In this document: positions 10,986 through 23,180 of the stretch, piece after piece
How the letters are laid out: each line of letters opens with the position of its first letter
Numbering within the stretch: position 1 is the first letter of the stretch
NCBI RefSeq assembly: GCF_010015445.1
Contig: NC_053118.1
Span: forward strand, 11,395,759-11,459,758
Reading direction: 5' to 3'
Source of the DNA: Perca fluviatilis
Lineage: Eukaryota; Chordata; Actinopteri; Perciformes; Percidae
Length of the DNA stretch: 64,000 nucleotides
Notes under the pieces: model-generated
Seen by the model: the letters and a program-made list of their open reading frames with translations, nothing else
Told to the model about the DNA's origin: nothing
Databases searched by the model: none
Program-made: the position numbers and the translations under genes

Positions 10986-11614
10986 TTTAATATGACCTTA
11001 ACAGGCTGGCAGTCACATGTGAAGAATGAATAAGCTAATAGGAGAGACGACAGGGAGAAAGAATGAAATCAAAAAGCAGAATATGAGAGATTTGTTTCAA
11101 TGCAAGCTGGCCTCTTGACGGCTGCTGAGAGGAGCATGATAGAGAATCACAAGCGTGTGAATGAAACAGGACAGGCGATGAATGAAGCTACTGCTTGCGT
11201 TTCTTTTTCCCCCTTTTCCCCGAGTATGAACTGCTTTATCATGATAAAAGACAAGACAGGTATAAATGACACATTTACATTCTCCCATCAAAGAGAAACT
11301 TGACTCAATCTCGATGAAAGCAGCTGTGGATCTGGGTTTCCACCGCGTGTTCTGCAGAGGGGGAGGCAGTTACAGGATGATATAGTGGCAACATGCAATG
11401 TTTGTTTAGATATATCATGAAAGATATCATTGCTGGGAACCTGCCGTGTATTGTTAAGCTTTCACCACACGTCTGTTTCAAGACATTTAATATAATGTGT
11501 GTATGCTATAAATCACATTATTGTGTGAGAATTTGGCTGACAAGGACAGGCGGAAATGCCATTTCTTACTTATGTAAATACTTAAGTTCAAGGTTTGCAA
11601 CCTTATTTTGTATG
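10986..11614. other. Noncoding sequence, no recognised element
   Basis: Opposed ORFs at 11097-11303 are antisense shadows of each other, with no domain. Confidence 0.4.
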
Positions 11615-12019
11615 CAATGGTGGAAAGTAGTAGTAAAAGTACATTTATGCAAGTACTGTAAAATACTTTACTTCAACATTGGCATTTTCCACTTTTATAC
11701 TTTTACCCGATTACATCCCGAAGTAACTATTGTACTTTTTACTTTCTACTCATTAAACTCATTTAACAGCTGTGTATATAGCATTGTTATAGATTGAACA
11801 ATAAAGCAACATTACCAAACATTAAAGTACTTCTTATTGCAAGATCAATAATAATGATCCAATATTATAGCCTAATATCACAGTGACAGGGGCCATTCTG
11901 CATAATTATTAGGCTACGGATACCTTTACCTTTACAATTACAATGCTTGTAATGGAGTATTTTTTTCTAATGTGCTTATATTACTTAGATAAATGATCTG
12001 AATACTTCTACCACGACTG
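11615..12019 (-). mobile_element. hAT-type CAGTGGTGG element (copy B)
   Basis: Begins CAATGGTGGAAAGTAGTAG and ends GAATACTTCTACCACGACTG, with the family interior (GGGGCCATTCTGCATAATTA). TGTATG occurs directly on both sides, consistent with part of a target duplication. No transposase is present. The ORF at 11393-11797 partly overlaps it and is spurious. Confidence 0.75.
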
Positions 12020-12405
12020 TGTATGTAGGCCTACATGTATCCTGTGGACCACAGAAGGGAAAGACATGAACCTGCTTTGACGACAGCAGATTGTTCTGCC
12101 CCACAAAGCCAAAATACATATATATGGTCAAAGTTAAGTGAACAATCTTTGACGTGTTTTACCATATATAAAGTAGGCTACTGTATTATGCCATGAAAAT
12201 GTGTGTTGGAAAATGGCATGTAAAATTTGGAAAAACGGCATGTAAAATGTGCAAACAGAGGTCAAACCAAACTCTGGCGCTCTAGCTAGTAGGCTAGCTA
12301 GTGAAATAGCCTTCTAAAGCTAATATGCTATAGGCCTAGCCACTTTCCCCCCCCTGTTTCCTGTGATTGAAGTAAATTTTGGTGCTCCAACATGTAAGTA
12401 ATAGA
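12020..12405. other. Noncoding sequence, no recognised element
   Basis: Contains CTAGCTAGTAGGCTAGCTAG palindromic text at about 12283-12303. No element defined. Confidence 0.35.
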
Positions 12406-12412
12406 GCTCAAC

Positions 12413-13229
12413 CAACCCGGTCTCACGGCAGTTCGTGTAAATGTACACGTTATTCTTAATCTATTGATACGTGTTCACGGAGACGTTTTTCTCGTTTTTT
12501 ACGTGTAACTGTCAGGTTATTTTTTACGTGTAAATGTCACATTATTTTCTCGGGGAAAGGACGCCGGGAGGTGGCCAAAAAGGACGCTCCATAAGCCGGG
12601 AGGCGCCCGCGATGCGGCCCGCTGGGGACGCCCCACAATAACGGGATGGCGGAGGTTGGGTTTAGGAAAAAACTTACGGGGAAAGGGCGCCTTAAACGCC
12701 GGGGAAAGGGCGCCTTAAATGCCGGGGAAAGGGCGCCTTAAACGCCGGAGAAAGGGCGCCTTAAACGCCTGGGAAAGGGCGCCTTAAACGCCGGGGAAAG
12801 GGCGCCTTAAACGCCGGGGAAAGGGCGCCTTAAACGCCGGAGAAGTGCGGCCAACGCCGGGAAAGGGCGCCTTAAACGCCGGCATACCGCGCCACAGTAA
12901 CACGCGGGACAAAACGCCACACGCAGGGACGCCATCCCCGGGAAACAAAGCGCCACAAACGGGACGCGATCCCCGCTCGCCCGGGTGAAAGTCCTGTGTT
13001 GTTTGACCCATCCACCTCCCCGACCAACCTCCCTACGCGGATTTTCGGCTTTTTATATTACTCCCTACAATTTCGTGCTGTGGTAACGAAATATGCTTCC
13101 CATTGAAATACATTAGTTCACATTTTCGTGTTGTCCACCACGTAAAAATCGACAAAAACGTCTCCGTGAACACTCATCAATAGATTCAAATAACGTCACA
13201 TTTATACGAACTTCCATGAGACCGGGCTG
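12413..13229. mobile_element. DNA transposon with GC-rich minisatellite core
   Basis: The left end reads CAACCCGGTCTCACGGCAGT. The complement of the right end reads CAGCCCGGTCTCATGGAAGT, and similarity continues through TCTATTGAT...GTGTTCACGGAGACGTTTTT. Both ends are flanked by GCTCAAC (12406-12412 and 13230-13236), a probable target duplication. The core is CpG-rich and carries a 23-bp tandem repeat. No transposase frame; the minus-strand ORF at 12784-13011 is a read-through of the tandem repeat. A core segment recurs near 52925-52980. Confidence 0.8.
12678..12881. repeat. 23-bp GC-rich minisatellite, about 9 units
   Basis: Units contain GGGGAAAGGGCGCCTTAA followed by ACGCC. Seven are nearly identical, one is degraded (around 12839-12858) and another intact one follows. 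The repeat is CpG-dense against an AT-rich neighbourhood. Confidence 0.9.
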
Positions 13230-13236
13230 GCTCAAC

Positions 13237-13556
13237 AGTCCTGCCCACAGCAGGTTCCAGAAGTAAAAATTCAATGCAATTTCTCCATTGACAAATTGGA
13301 GTATAAGCCATAAAATCGTAACCATCAATGGTAGACTTAAAACCAGCTACAACATGACTAAGCAATTGTATATGCTCATATAGATGCCAAAAGTTCATGG
13401 GGCACCAACCTTGTTTTGACATAAATGTCTTTTATTCGCGATGTCTTGGATAAGTAATCTATTACCATCAATCCTGAACAATCCCACAATCCCACAGTGA
13501 TGCCTCTGATTGGTGGAACTCATGCTGGTGAGGAGGGGGAGCTGCCAGGAGGAGAT
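13237..13556. other. Noncoding sequence between two elements
   Basis: Short overlapping minus-strand ORFs only. No element recognised. Confidence 0.35.
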
Positions 13557-13778
13557 ATTACGAATCCCACTATAGCCATGCCAAGACCCGCCCTTCAATA
13601 GCATTTATTGGCCAGGCATCCATGCCTACGCAAGGTAACGTAACCCATTTTGTACAGGTCCTATCCCTTGACCAATCGGCTATCCTAACCTTAACCACTC
13701 AAGGTCAAATGGCTAACCCCAACCAATCGAGCTGCTTCGTAGGGCGGGTCTTGGCATGGCCATAGTGGGATTCGTAAT
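13557..13778. mobile_element. 222-bp MITE with 38-bp inverted ends
   Basis: The left end 13557-13594 starts ATTACGAATCCCACTAT and closes with CCAAGACCCGCCCT. The right end 13741-13778 is its inverted complement with a single mismatch visible. The near-perfect TIRs suggest fairly recent activity. Target duplication is not clear and the superfamily is uncertain. Confidence 0.85.
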
Positions 13779-13909
13779 TTTGCTGCCGGGAGCTGCTTGC
13801 ACGATCCGTCATGCGCATGCCCAAAATGATAATCCTGTTTTACGAGGATTGACGACACTGCACGAAACACGATCGGCTCCACGCTTCTGCCGTTAGCCTC
13901 CATCAAGGG

Positions 13910-14575
13910 GGTAAGCTTCGCTTCAGAACTCAAACCTCTTATGGCGCCATTTTGATGCTACAAAGCCATCACCTCCCGTTAGCATTCCACTGACTGCCAT
14001 TCATTTTGACGTCACTTGACAGTGAATAACTTTACATCTGAAGCCTTTAAAGACTCTATTTGTCCATTATTTAGTTCTAAAGAAACACAACAATGTATAA
14101 AAGGCTCCATTACCTTGTATCTCACGTTATGGCTCCGTAGCAGACGTTTTTGTAAAAATAGCTAACGATTGTGTCACATAGTAGAGGAATTACCGTACAG
14201 GATAAGCTTGCAGGCAGTTTCGACTTACATGAGCTGTTTAGGCTTAATTACTAATGTTAACTAGCATTTTAGTTAGCAATAATTAGTCTGTGCCCATGTT
14301 ATCTCCTTACATATACCTACACTCTCCGTCTCTGTAAGATTGGGAATGATTGAGATTTCTCTTGGCACAGCGACCAGAAGACTTCCAACTTTCAGACACG
14401 TTGCTCACGTCACATTTACGCTGTCTCTCTCAATTGGAGGCTGCGCAGTAAAGCTGGCGATCACCGGAAAAGTGCTTCTAATAGCCTTCACTGGTCTCCA
14501 TCCAGAGCAACGGGATCTGTTGGTCCATTCTTATATATGGTCTATGGCCTCCACCGGGAAGCTAACGTTAGTTTA
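13910..14575. repeat. Probable percomorph interspersed repeat
   Basis: The stretch from TTATGGCGCCATTTTG to CTTATATATGGTCTATGG has the wording of a repeat I associate with percomorph genomes (CTCACGTTATGGCTCCGTAG, GATTGAGATTTCTCTTGGCA). No second copy is in this window and no TIRs were matched, so this rests on recollection rather than on internal evidence. Confidence 0.4.
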
Positions 14576-15277
14576 GCTAACAGCTAATTCGGCTAACCAC
14601 TAGCTGACAGCTTGATTCAGTCTAAAATAACGTTAACTCAAACTAAACACTGGGTAAAGCAGGCTACAGCTGACGTAACAGCTGTTATGTAGTTTAACGG
14701 TTATTTTCAGGTTTTATTTTGAGGGTATTTTAAAGTTATTACATGCTGTCTCAGCTAGCAGTTAGCCGAATTAGCTGTTAGGTAAACAAACGTAGCTTCT
14801 TTTATTCAGTGGTGCGCGGTGGTTTATGGGATGAGTAGTTCCTTCGCTCGATAATGAAACTATGTACACAGTCTTGTACCTTTGACTTTTTGGGATTTCA
14901 GTCTAAATTATATGTCTTATACTATTATATGTAGCTTATGAGTCACGTCGTAGTTGGTTAGCCTAAGGCATGGTCTAAAACTCTTTATGTATGGATTTTT
15001 CCAGACGTCAATGGGAGAAATGAATGGGAAATTTACTTCCGAAACCCAAGGTCTCTCAGAGGAGGGGCGGGACTGTTGAGCTCTATTGGGTTTGTTATAC
15101 CACATGAATTAGGTAGTAGCAGAATCCAATCATAAAGGACAAAAGACATGTAACATCAGGTAAGCTAGTCCTGCTAAAAGGTAACTAGCCTACCTTAGCA
15201 GAGTAGCAGTAACTGTCTCTGCAGCCTCTGACTCTAGTGGGTTGTAGTTGGTTTGATGTGGTTAAGTGACTTTTAAT
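14576..15277. other. Noncoding, AGCTAACGTTAG-rich sequence
   Basis: Repeated CTAACGTTA/AGCTAAC fragments suggest old repeats. Nothing definable. Confidence 0.35.
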
Positions 15278-15706
15278 CAGTGGTGTAAGAAGTATTCAGA
15301 TCATTTACTTAAAAGTAGTAGTACCACACTGTAAAAAATACTCTGTCACAAGTAAAAGTCCTGCATTGAAAATGTTACCTATGTAAAGTATGTAGCCTAA
15401 GTATCACCAGGACAATGTACTTAAAGTATTTCAAATAAAAGTAATCAATGTGGAAAAATCCTCACATTTTAGAGAGTGGAAACAATCCAAACAGTTCTGT
15501 ATTTAGGGTCTAATTATTTCAGCTGGTAACTAGTAACTAAAGCTGTCGGATGAATATAGTGGAGTAAAAAGTACAATATTTCTCTCTGAAATGTAGCGGA
15601 GTAGAAGTAGAAAGTGGCATGAAAAGAAAAGACTTGAGTCAAGTACCTCAAATGTGTTCTTGAGTACAGTACTTGAGTAAATTTACTTGGTGTCATTCCA
15701 CCACTG
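15278..15706 (+). mobile_element. hAT-type CAGTGGTGG element (copy C)
   Basis: Begins CAGTGGTGTAAGAAGTATTC and ends TGTCATTCCACCACTG, an almost full inverted pair. The interior has CACAAGTAAAAGTCCTGCAT and AGTAACTAAAGCTGTC as in the other copies. The flanking 8-mers do not match, so the target duplication has decayed or is lost. Confidence 0.8.
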
Positions 15707-16079
15707 ATTATGACATATTAAATGCATTTATATGAAGACTAATTTATGAAATTAGCTTGTTGGTTCATATGGACAAGAAAGCTGGCGAAGATACACGTTT
15801 TTCCTGCCCTTTAGATTGTCCCAAGAAAGTGCAGCGACTACATTTCTTTTTAGATTTGATGTGAAGTCGGTAACAGTGATTAATACTCAGCCTAAAAATG
15901 CATACTATTAAAGTTTAGCACCTCACTTGTACAGTTTGGCTAAGCCTTGAAACTTCCGATCCTTATTTCTCAACTTCACTGTTTCTGTAGTTACTGATCT
16001 CTGCCTTTTGTAAGGCAGTGTTAATCGTGTGCCTCTTATCAGTCCCTATCAAGCCAGATGATTGAAGTTTGTGTTACTT
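15707..16079. other. Noncoding sequence, no recognised element
   Basis: Unique-looking sequence with no features found. Confidence 0.4.
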
Positions 16080-16390
16080 CTTCCATGTTATTATTGGCAC
16101 TGGGGTGATATTTATCTGTGTGTGATCTCTGCGTGTTGCAGACTCAGCATTGCTGAAGGCAGATGCAGATCATCTATATTTAGATGAACTCTCATGTCCT
16201 TGACATTAATCACAGTCCATAACCAAAGGCATCATTTCATCTTAAATCTGGCTGAACAGAGCATTTTCAGCCAAATGAAAGAGTGTTGTGCCCTCTGCCT
16301 CTTTCATTAGAATAAAGCGCATGGACCCTTTTGAAATTGACAGGCATCAACATTGACAAGCAAGGAAAATTATGCATGGATGTAATTTAT
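16080..16390. promoter_or_regulatory. Possible CNE-like block
   Basis: Non-repetitive block with motifs such as TTGACATTAATCACAGTCC, TCATTAGAATAAAGCGCATG and GATTGATATC-like sites just downstream. Regulatory potential is inferred from motif texture only. Confidence 0.3.
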
Positions 16391-18194
16391 TGATATCCGC
16401 TCAGATCTGAACTTTTCTTATTTATCTGATGTGCTTCGTCATCACGGGAGGAGGAGATGCAGAGAGTCAGCCGCTACAAGACAATCTGAATGATTGAATA
16501 CATTGTGCTAAGAGGGGGAATTAAAAGCAAAATAAATTACCTCGTTGATCAGACAAAAAAAAAAGGCTGGTTCATAAAAGCTATTTGCATGGGCCTGATT
16601 GATATCTCGCCATAGATTGTATTGTCAGTTGCTGGTCAAAATTTGTGATTAAGAATTTAGTGCTTAGTCTCTTTTTCTTTTTTTAAAGATTTTAATTAGT
16701 AAATGAACTGCCCTTATGGACGAATGATTGATGCCCTGAATAACCATTTCCCTTCAGTGTGAGTGAATGAGTGTGTGAGCACTGTGTGTATGTAAGCATG
16801 TGAATGATGCAGATGATATATAACGATCATCTGAAAAAGACCGGCCAAATGAGAAACAACCATTACATTAGTGTTTCCGAATGTGATATAGAGGGAAGGG
16901 TCACTGTGTCTAACCAGTATTAAATTCTAATTGGACATATTATGTACTGGTAGCTTGTCAAAATATAGGCATTTGATTTAAGTGATTGCAGAAGTGCCTT
17001 TCGCTAATGTCAAAATGCAGTTTAAGCCCTTCTAATGTGTTTTTTTAACAACAGCCAGTACATGAATTCATGTTTTTACAACAGGAAGAAGAGAAAATGC
17101 ACATTAGATCAAAGAATATTAGTCATACATCTTCCATTTCTGTTTAGTTTTAAATAGTTGTACTTCAAACTGCTGTTTAGTAACCTTATTTCAAATGGCT
17201 AGAGGTAGAAAATGAAGAAAAGGGGAGATTCTTTTTTCCCCCCTTCATGTCCGTTTGGGAACATTGAATGTGCAACCCAGCTTTCCCAGATGCTGATTGT
17301 ACATTGCATCAGTGCTTATAGGGATTGATACCCTCATAGTGGTATCCTATTGGTTGCAGAAGAGCCCGTATAAATCATCCACTGGACGCTGATATACAAA
17401 CTGCATAATAAATGTGAAGTGACCTCATGATGAAAACAATTATTTGGGCTTTTAACTTTATTTTTTTTTATTTTTATCTCTGTGCAAGATGGAGCCATTT
17501 TGGAGACAGAAATGGTGACAAATAACAGTAAGAGGCTGTGAAACGCTGCCGTTCACACTTTCCGAGATTAACGTCATTTGTATCAGTTTAGCGCCAGAGG
17601 GGCCAAACTGCATGATGAAGGAGATCTGAATTGGCCTTCGCTAAAACTGAGGAAGGAGGAGAGTACGTGTGAAGAAAGCGAGAGAAAAGTGGATAGTGGA
17701 TACAAGGATGTGTTTGTCATGTGGGCTGGGGAGGGAGGGACGATTCCAGGGTCAAAGGTGGATCTAAAGCAACAGAAACAGGGGAGCATTACATTTCCTC
17801 TGGCCACCCTTAAATAATGTCCGCAGGCCCAAGTTATTAACCTCTTTAAAGCCCACAAAGCAGAGTAACGCAAGCCTCAAGTCAGGCCTGGTCGCGGTCA
17901 GGGGACAGATAGCAGAGATAATAGAAGTGCACATGGAAGAACAATGCACTGGTTTATCTAGGAATGGGGGAAATGTAGCACAAGTGAGGGAACAGGACCA
18001 AATAAAAAGAGAATAATCCCAGGCACAGATAATCAATGGCGAGATGAAGAGGGGAGAACGAGAAATGCACTTGAATTTTCTGCCTTACTTTTTTGTTTTC
18101 TATTTGTAATAGACTATATGATGTGTTATTACTGGCCTGCGTATAGCGGCTGGGGCGGTGTGAGTCTGTGTGCTTCTCTGAGGGGTATTATGGA
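16391..18194. other. Noncoding sequence, no recognised element
   Basis: Mostly unique. Several short ORFs on both strands overlap at 17578-18036 and carry no domain. Poly-T runs near 16676 and 17460. Confidence 0.4.
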
Positions 18195-18425
18195 GGCTAA
18201 GGATGCTGGTTCACGGAGGGTTCAGCCATTACCCAGGCCCTGCAGCCAGCTGGGGGGCTAACCAGGATGATCAGCGCAAGCCACAGCCTGCACAGGCCCC
18301 AATGATTTTCACATCAAGCCGCCTGATGTACAGCTCCACCGTCTACCAATCGCTCTCCCATATCGATCCCCCCTTAAATGAGCCTTCCCCGCTTTGTACC
18401 ATGAGCAATAATTAAAAAAGCAGCA
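18195..18425. promoter_or_regulatory. Possible CNE-like block
   Basis: GC-balanced non-repetitive block with GGCTAACCAGGATGATCAGC, CCAATGATTTTCACATCAAG, ATATCGATCCCCCCTTAAAT and GAGCAATAATTAAAAAAG. Texture only. Confidence 0.3.
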
Positions 18426-19624
18426 CATTGATTTTAACTAATATTATGAGAGATCAGGATGTGCACATGCTTACAAAAAAAGAGAAAGGGGGGGGGGGGG
18501 AGAGTTGATTAAATCCAAGGTAACAAAAGGATGCAAACATACAAAAATCACTGCAAAAAGTGTTTAGTTTGTGTTGTAAAACACATACAATCCTGCCAAA
18601 GGCATGATGTCTTTTGTACCTGATACAGCCTGTGGATGCTTTCAAATTCCTCGGTGCAGTATGTGTCACATTGTATCTGTTATTGAAGAGAAAATAAAGG
18701 ATTGGGAATTTTGGATTTATGAAAAAGTGAATGAATATACTTGTGCAGATCTTTAAACTGAAGGTGCTCATTTAAAATTTGAAAGACTAATCACAAATCA
18801 GTGCAGGGATGTCATACGAACTGGTCAACATCACTTACCTGTGAAAACCATGCATCTCCGAAATGTCAACTTAAAAGAATAAATTAATAAGCAGCCCTGT
18901 TTTTAGCTTTATGACAATGCATTCTTCACATACTCCAATGGGGTTTTTAAATGTAGATTTAGTTATGCGCATTTTATGCCGTTATTGGATATACAGTAGA
19001 GTGTCAACCCAAAATAAGGGGAGAGAATGATGCCCGCAAACCTGGAACGCTGCAGTTTAAGGTGAGAATTTTCTCAATTAATAAGGAAAATCAAAATCAC
19101 AGTGACAAAATGAAGCCTAAGGATAAAAGGATTATATTCATTATTTTAATACTGGATGAAACGCAGGTACATTTGCAATAAAAATAGGCAGTACAATCCG
19201 AATACATATGTTCTTATTTCTTTTTTAATTAATATCTCGGCTTCATCGCTTGTAAATCATGCATCAGAACTACAGTGGTGATCAATTGCTAGTGTCAAAG
19301 ATTTCCAAAAAGCATTAAAACATTTTTTACATGTATGGTCACACACCACATGATCATGATGCTTGAATTATAGTAGCGGTGCTAAAGCTCAAAAGGCCTT
19401 TCCAAACTCTGTGTGGCAGCACAAAACTCCACTCAATTGTCGTATAATCCGACTGTACCATCTCCGTCCTCAATGACACTTTGAAAGAAAGAAACTAAAC
19501 AGACATAAAATGCCCTCACGGCCCTCTGTTTCACTGTGCTTATGTGGATACCTCTGAAAATGTAAATGAGAGTCCTATGACATTAAAAGGCTCGAAAAAA
19601 CAGAGACGCTACATATGCTGTGAC
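18426..19624. other. Noncoding sequence, no recognised element
   Basis: Includes a G run of about 13 at 18487-18500. Nothing else supported. Confidence 0.4.
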
Positions 19625-19885
19625 ACTGTGGACCCTTTAATGTGATAAGTTAGTGTCAGACATGGGAGGGGCGGGACTCCCCTGGCTGCTCCGCAGCTGA
19701 GGTTGATGGTAGCCCCCAGTGGACACTCTGCTGTACTTGGCCATTGTGGCTCTAACATTGGCAGTGAGGGCCGTTAAAGGCTCCTATAAAGTGACCAAGG
19801 CCCCGGGCCCCCAGCTCTGCAGTGCCTTACACTTATGCGGCACGCAGGCATCCCATAATCCTTAGCATATGGCCCGTGAGTGTCG
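19625..19885. promoter_or_regulatory. Possible CNE-like block
   Basis: Dense non-repetitive block (CCCTTTAATGTGATAAG, GGGCCGTTAAAGGCTCCTAT, CATCCCATAATCCTTAGCAT), GC-richer than its flanks. It has no coding frame. Texture only. Confidence 0.3.
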
Positions 19886-19977
19886 ACAGGCATGAAATTA
19901 CATCAAGGGCATTTTTTGATAACTGTCGATACTCTCACAAAGACGGTCAGCCTTATTGACGCCAAAGTCAAGGGCTG

Positions 19978-19978
<1 letters not shown>

Positions 19979-20070
<92 letters not shown>

Positions 20071-20078
20071 GTGTGTGT
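19979..20078. repeat. (TG)n microsatellite, about 100 bp
   Basis: About 45 uninterrupted TG units followed by one TTG break and a few more units. It is the longest simple repeat in the window and likely highly polymorphic. Confidence 0.95.
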
Positions 20079-22595
20079 GATGAGGAGGGGGAGTTGTCTG
20101 GCCGTGATGAGGGGCTTGCAATGTCAGACAGATGCCAGTGAGAACTGATCCAAAGGGAGCCTGATCTTTATTGATATGAGTAAATTGATATTGATAATGA
20201 TTTGGATTGCTATGGATTGAGTTAAGCAGCAGTATAATAGAGAGGTCCTCAAAAAGGATTGCGGTCAGAGTCACTTTATTAGTTTTTGACTCTGTTATTT
20301 TTAATTTTGTTTATTCCAATCCAATGCATTATATTATGATGCATTTTTTTTTCTCTTTTTTTCTGTCAATTTAAAATGAACTGGGACAAACAGCGCAGAG
20401 TGATGTTGTCAAAGTACACCAGAACACACCATAGCTCGGGAATCCACGTATGAAAGCATAATCCAGTAATCCTTGAATCCTGTGAAAACCATAAATCTCC
20501 AAAACAAATTTGGCTTATTCCACTGAAGAAGTACACACATTTTACCAACACATAGGCATAAATGAAAGCTTAATTATTCTGTTAAAAAAAAAAAAAACTC
20601 AAAATCAAATTTGGAGATACATGTTTTTCACTGGATGGCCACAAATATACCTAAAGAAATTGAAAGGACACATTTACAAAACAGTGACATTCTAGTTATA
20701 ACATTTTTAAAGCAAGTTAAAGCAATACTGTGGAAAACAAATCCCGTATTTGGTAATGCAGTAATTATATATAATCTTTGCATGTGTGTAATTATGTAAG
20801 TGGGACCAATTAATATTTTCTTTCTTTCTTTCTTTTAAAAGCCATCAATATTTCAGGCTCACATCACAGCAAAGGCCTTACACGGAGCAATATGCATAAA
20901 TGCAATTATAGTATACTATACTGCCACCTAGTGATCATTGAATATGTGAATAGTATGTTGTGCCTCATGCATAAATATCTCTAACTTATATCAAACAATC
21001 ATACTTGAGTTTTGCATTGAATAAACACGCGCATCTTATGTAATGACAGTATAATTAATGTGTTTTTTGAATTATTATAACTGCTCACATTATGAAGATC
21101 AATTGTAAATTCAAGTCACAAAATACAGTATCAAAAACATTTGAGAATCGCCGATTTGTATTCGTAGCCATGCTATTCATCATAGATTTAATAATCAATA
21201 CTTATGACGCCACAGGTAATTATGTAAACCAGAGGCAATGTAAATGTCCTGAAAGCAGATTCCCATGGGAAAGATGGATTTGAATGGGAGACTTTAATCT
21301 ATAATGATTCCTATCATGGCTAAAGAGAATGGCCACATTTCAGCTCAAATATAATCTCATTATTGGCTGTAGAAGTAAGAACAGACCTCTATTCAAGATC
21401 TGGGAGACATACTGCTCATGTCTCTTTCTACCCTTAATTTCTCTCATAAAATAGTCTGGGCTGAGAAGCAGACTGAATGCTTTGCCAAATGTTTGCTTCA
21501 GGCAGACGCCATCATTCTGTCTTTGACATACAGCAAAGTGGCTGAGTTGTAAACTTCTTAATTACAGGAGTTCTTTTTCTTTCTTTCAACAAAATATATC
21601 TTCTGTATCTTAATATAACTAAACATAGCACTGTGTCACTTTGCTGTAGGTTTAGATGAAAGGCGAAAAAAAACTGCATTTATATTTGTATTCTGCAACA
21701 TCTTTCGAACTTTTTGCGTGAAATCTTTGCCAAAGTTATTTCCTTACAAAATATGGAAGTATCCTGGCACTGAAGTTATCCTGGCACTGCAAATGTGCCT
21801 TCTCTTGATGTAAAACACTGCTAATTTTATGTCGGAACAAGACACATTTTTTTGTACAGTAACATCTGTGTAAGAAATCATAAAAAGGCCTGAAAAAAAA
21901 GGAAGATTTCTAAGCTCATATACAGCAGACGACAAACAAATCATTAAAGAGAACGTTGCCACATGTTTTTTACTTTTGAATTCAAGGAAACGGAAATAAA
22001 TCAACAGATAAATACACACAGGGCTTATCTGTGTGCTTCACAACACATGCAAACACATGCATAGAAAACACCCATGTCCTTTTGGGGGGGGTCAGAGCTT
22101 TTGAGTGAATGAACAGCAGCTACAGTACGTCACTGGGAAAGGATGGCTCATTATTTGTGAATGAGCTCCTTCCTGTCCTGCCATACTGAAGCACTTTGAG
22201 CCAACCAACACCAACTAAGGAAAAATAAATAAGATACCTTCCTGTGATGCTGCTGTACTGGAAACATGTCTCTCTCAATAAACCGTTATACAACAGATCT
22301 AAAGAGCACTGAGGTGACCTTTTGGGACAATATTGTACTTCCTAAGCTTTTTTTTTTTTAATCTGCTATAAGAAGCTGTAGCCTACAGATGGAAAATGTA
22401 TAACGTGTGTGTCTGAGATAGAAGTTGATAACCAGATTCCTTGGGTAGCCGATGTGGCGCACTTAGCAGTGTGTAGCTAACTGCTTCCCGGTCCAATTAG
22501 CTTCCATTACCAGCTGGTAGCATCCCTGTTACACTGTTGACACACACTTCCACACGTGCACACCCTCACTCATTCATTCACTCACTCAGTCTCCG
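20079..22595. other. Long unique AT-rich noncoding stretch
   Basis: No element found except a small tandem repeat near 21759-21791 (two TATCCTGGCACTG units), a CTTT tract at 20818-20836 and short poly-A runs. ORFs are short and AT-biased. Confidence 0.45.
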
Positions 22596-22610
22596 TCACA
22601 CAGACACACA

Positions 22611-22645
<35 letters not shown>
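22596..22645. repeat. (CA)n microsatellite
   Basis: Imperfect then perfect CA tract. It makes a spurious threonine/histidine ORF. Confidence 0.9.
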
Positions 22646-22650
<5 letters not shown>

Positions 22651-22859
22651 GTCTCTTTTTCTTACCCACACACGCACATGCACAGCCTGTACTTTACAGA
22701 TATCAGCTGTTATCCCCGTCTAGCATCAGTCCCCAGGCACTATGCTAACAGCCGCCTCTACAAGCCAATTTACAAGGATTCTGGTCATGTTTACATTAGC
22801 CCTCTCTCAGTGCATGAAAAGAGCAGGGCCGCGCCGCGGAATAGAAATGAGCAAATATG

Positions 22860-23180
22860 AATAATTCAATCCTCCTCCTGGCCATTAACATGTTTCCCCT
22901 GAATAAAGTGATAATAGGTTATCATCTGTGAAATGGAAATTTCATAACAGAGACGGTGAGAAGAGTGCTCCGGTTACACCAGAGGAAATTAATTTCACAG
23001 CACATCTGCTCCTCAAAGCCCTGGCCCTCCAACGCTAAGTATGAGAAAATGTAGTCGTTCAGCTCCGCTAGCTTTCTAATTAGATTAGCATGCTTATTTG
23101 AAGGCGGGAATCTTTAGTCTAGTCAAAGGAATTAGTGTTCCCCATTACAGATACCTAATATTTATAATAATGAAATGACT
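22860..23180. promoter_or_regulatory. Candidate CNE-like block
   Basis: Non-repetitive block with GGAAATTAATTTCACAG, TTTCTAATTAGATTAGCATG, GTGATAATAGGTTATCATC (a near-palindrome around 22910-22927) and TTAGCCAATTAGGGAGGG. Several TAATTA/ATTAG homeodomain-type cores. Regulatory role is inferred. Confidence 0.35.

Noticed and set aside
12678..12881. Regular short repeats that might suggest a CRISPR array
   Set aside because: Units are directly adjacent with no unique spacers, and the genome is eukaryotic.
12784..13011. Tandem proline/glycine-rich ORF possibly a repeat protein
   Set aside because: It reads through a 23-bp minisatellite; the period is not a multiple of three, so no stable peptide repeat is encoded.
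15270..15714. Target duplication for hAT copy C
   Set aside because: Flanks CTTTTAAT and ATTATGAC do not match in register.
19880..20274. Cys/Val and Thr/His repeat ORFs
   Set aside because: They are reading frames through the TG microsatellite; the same applies near 800, 9.6 kb, 22.6 kb, 27.5 kb and 60 kb.
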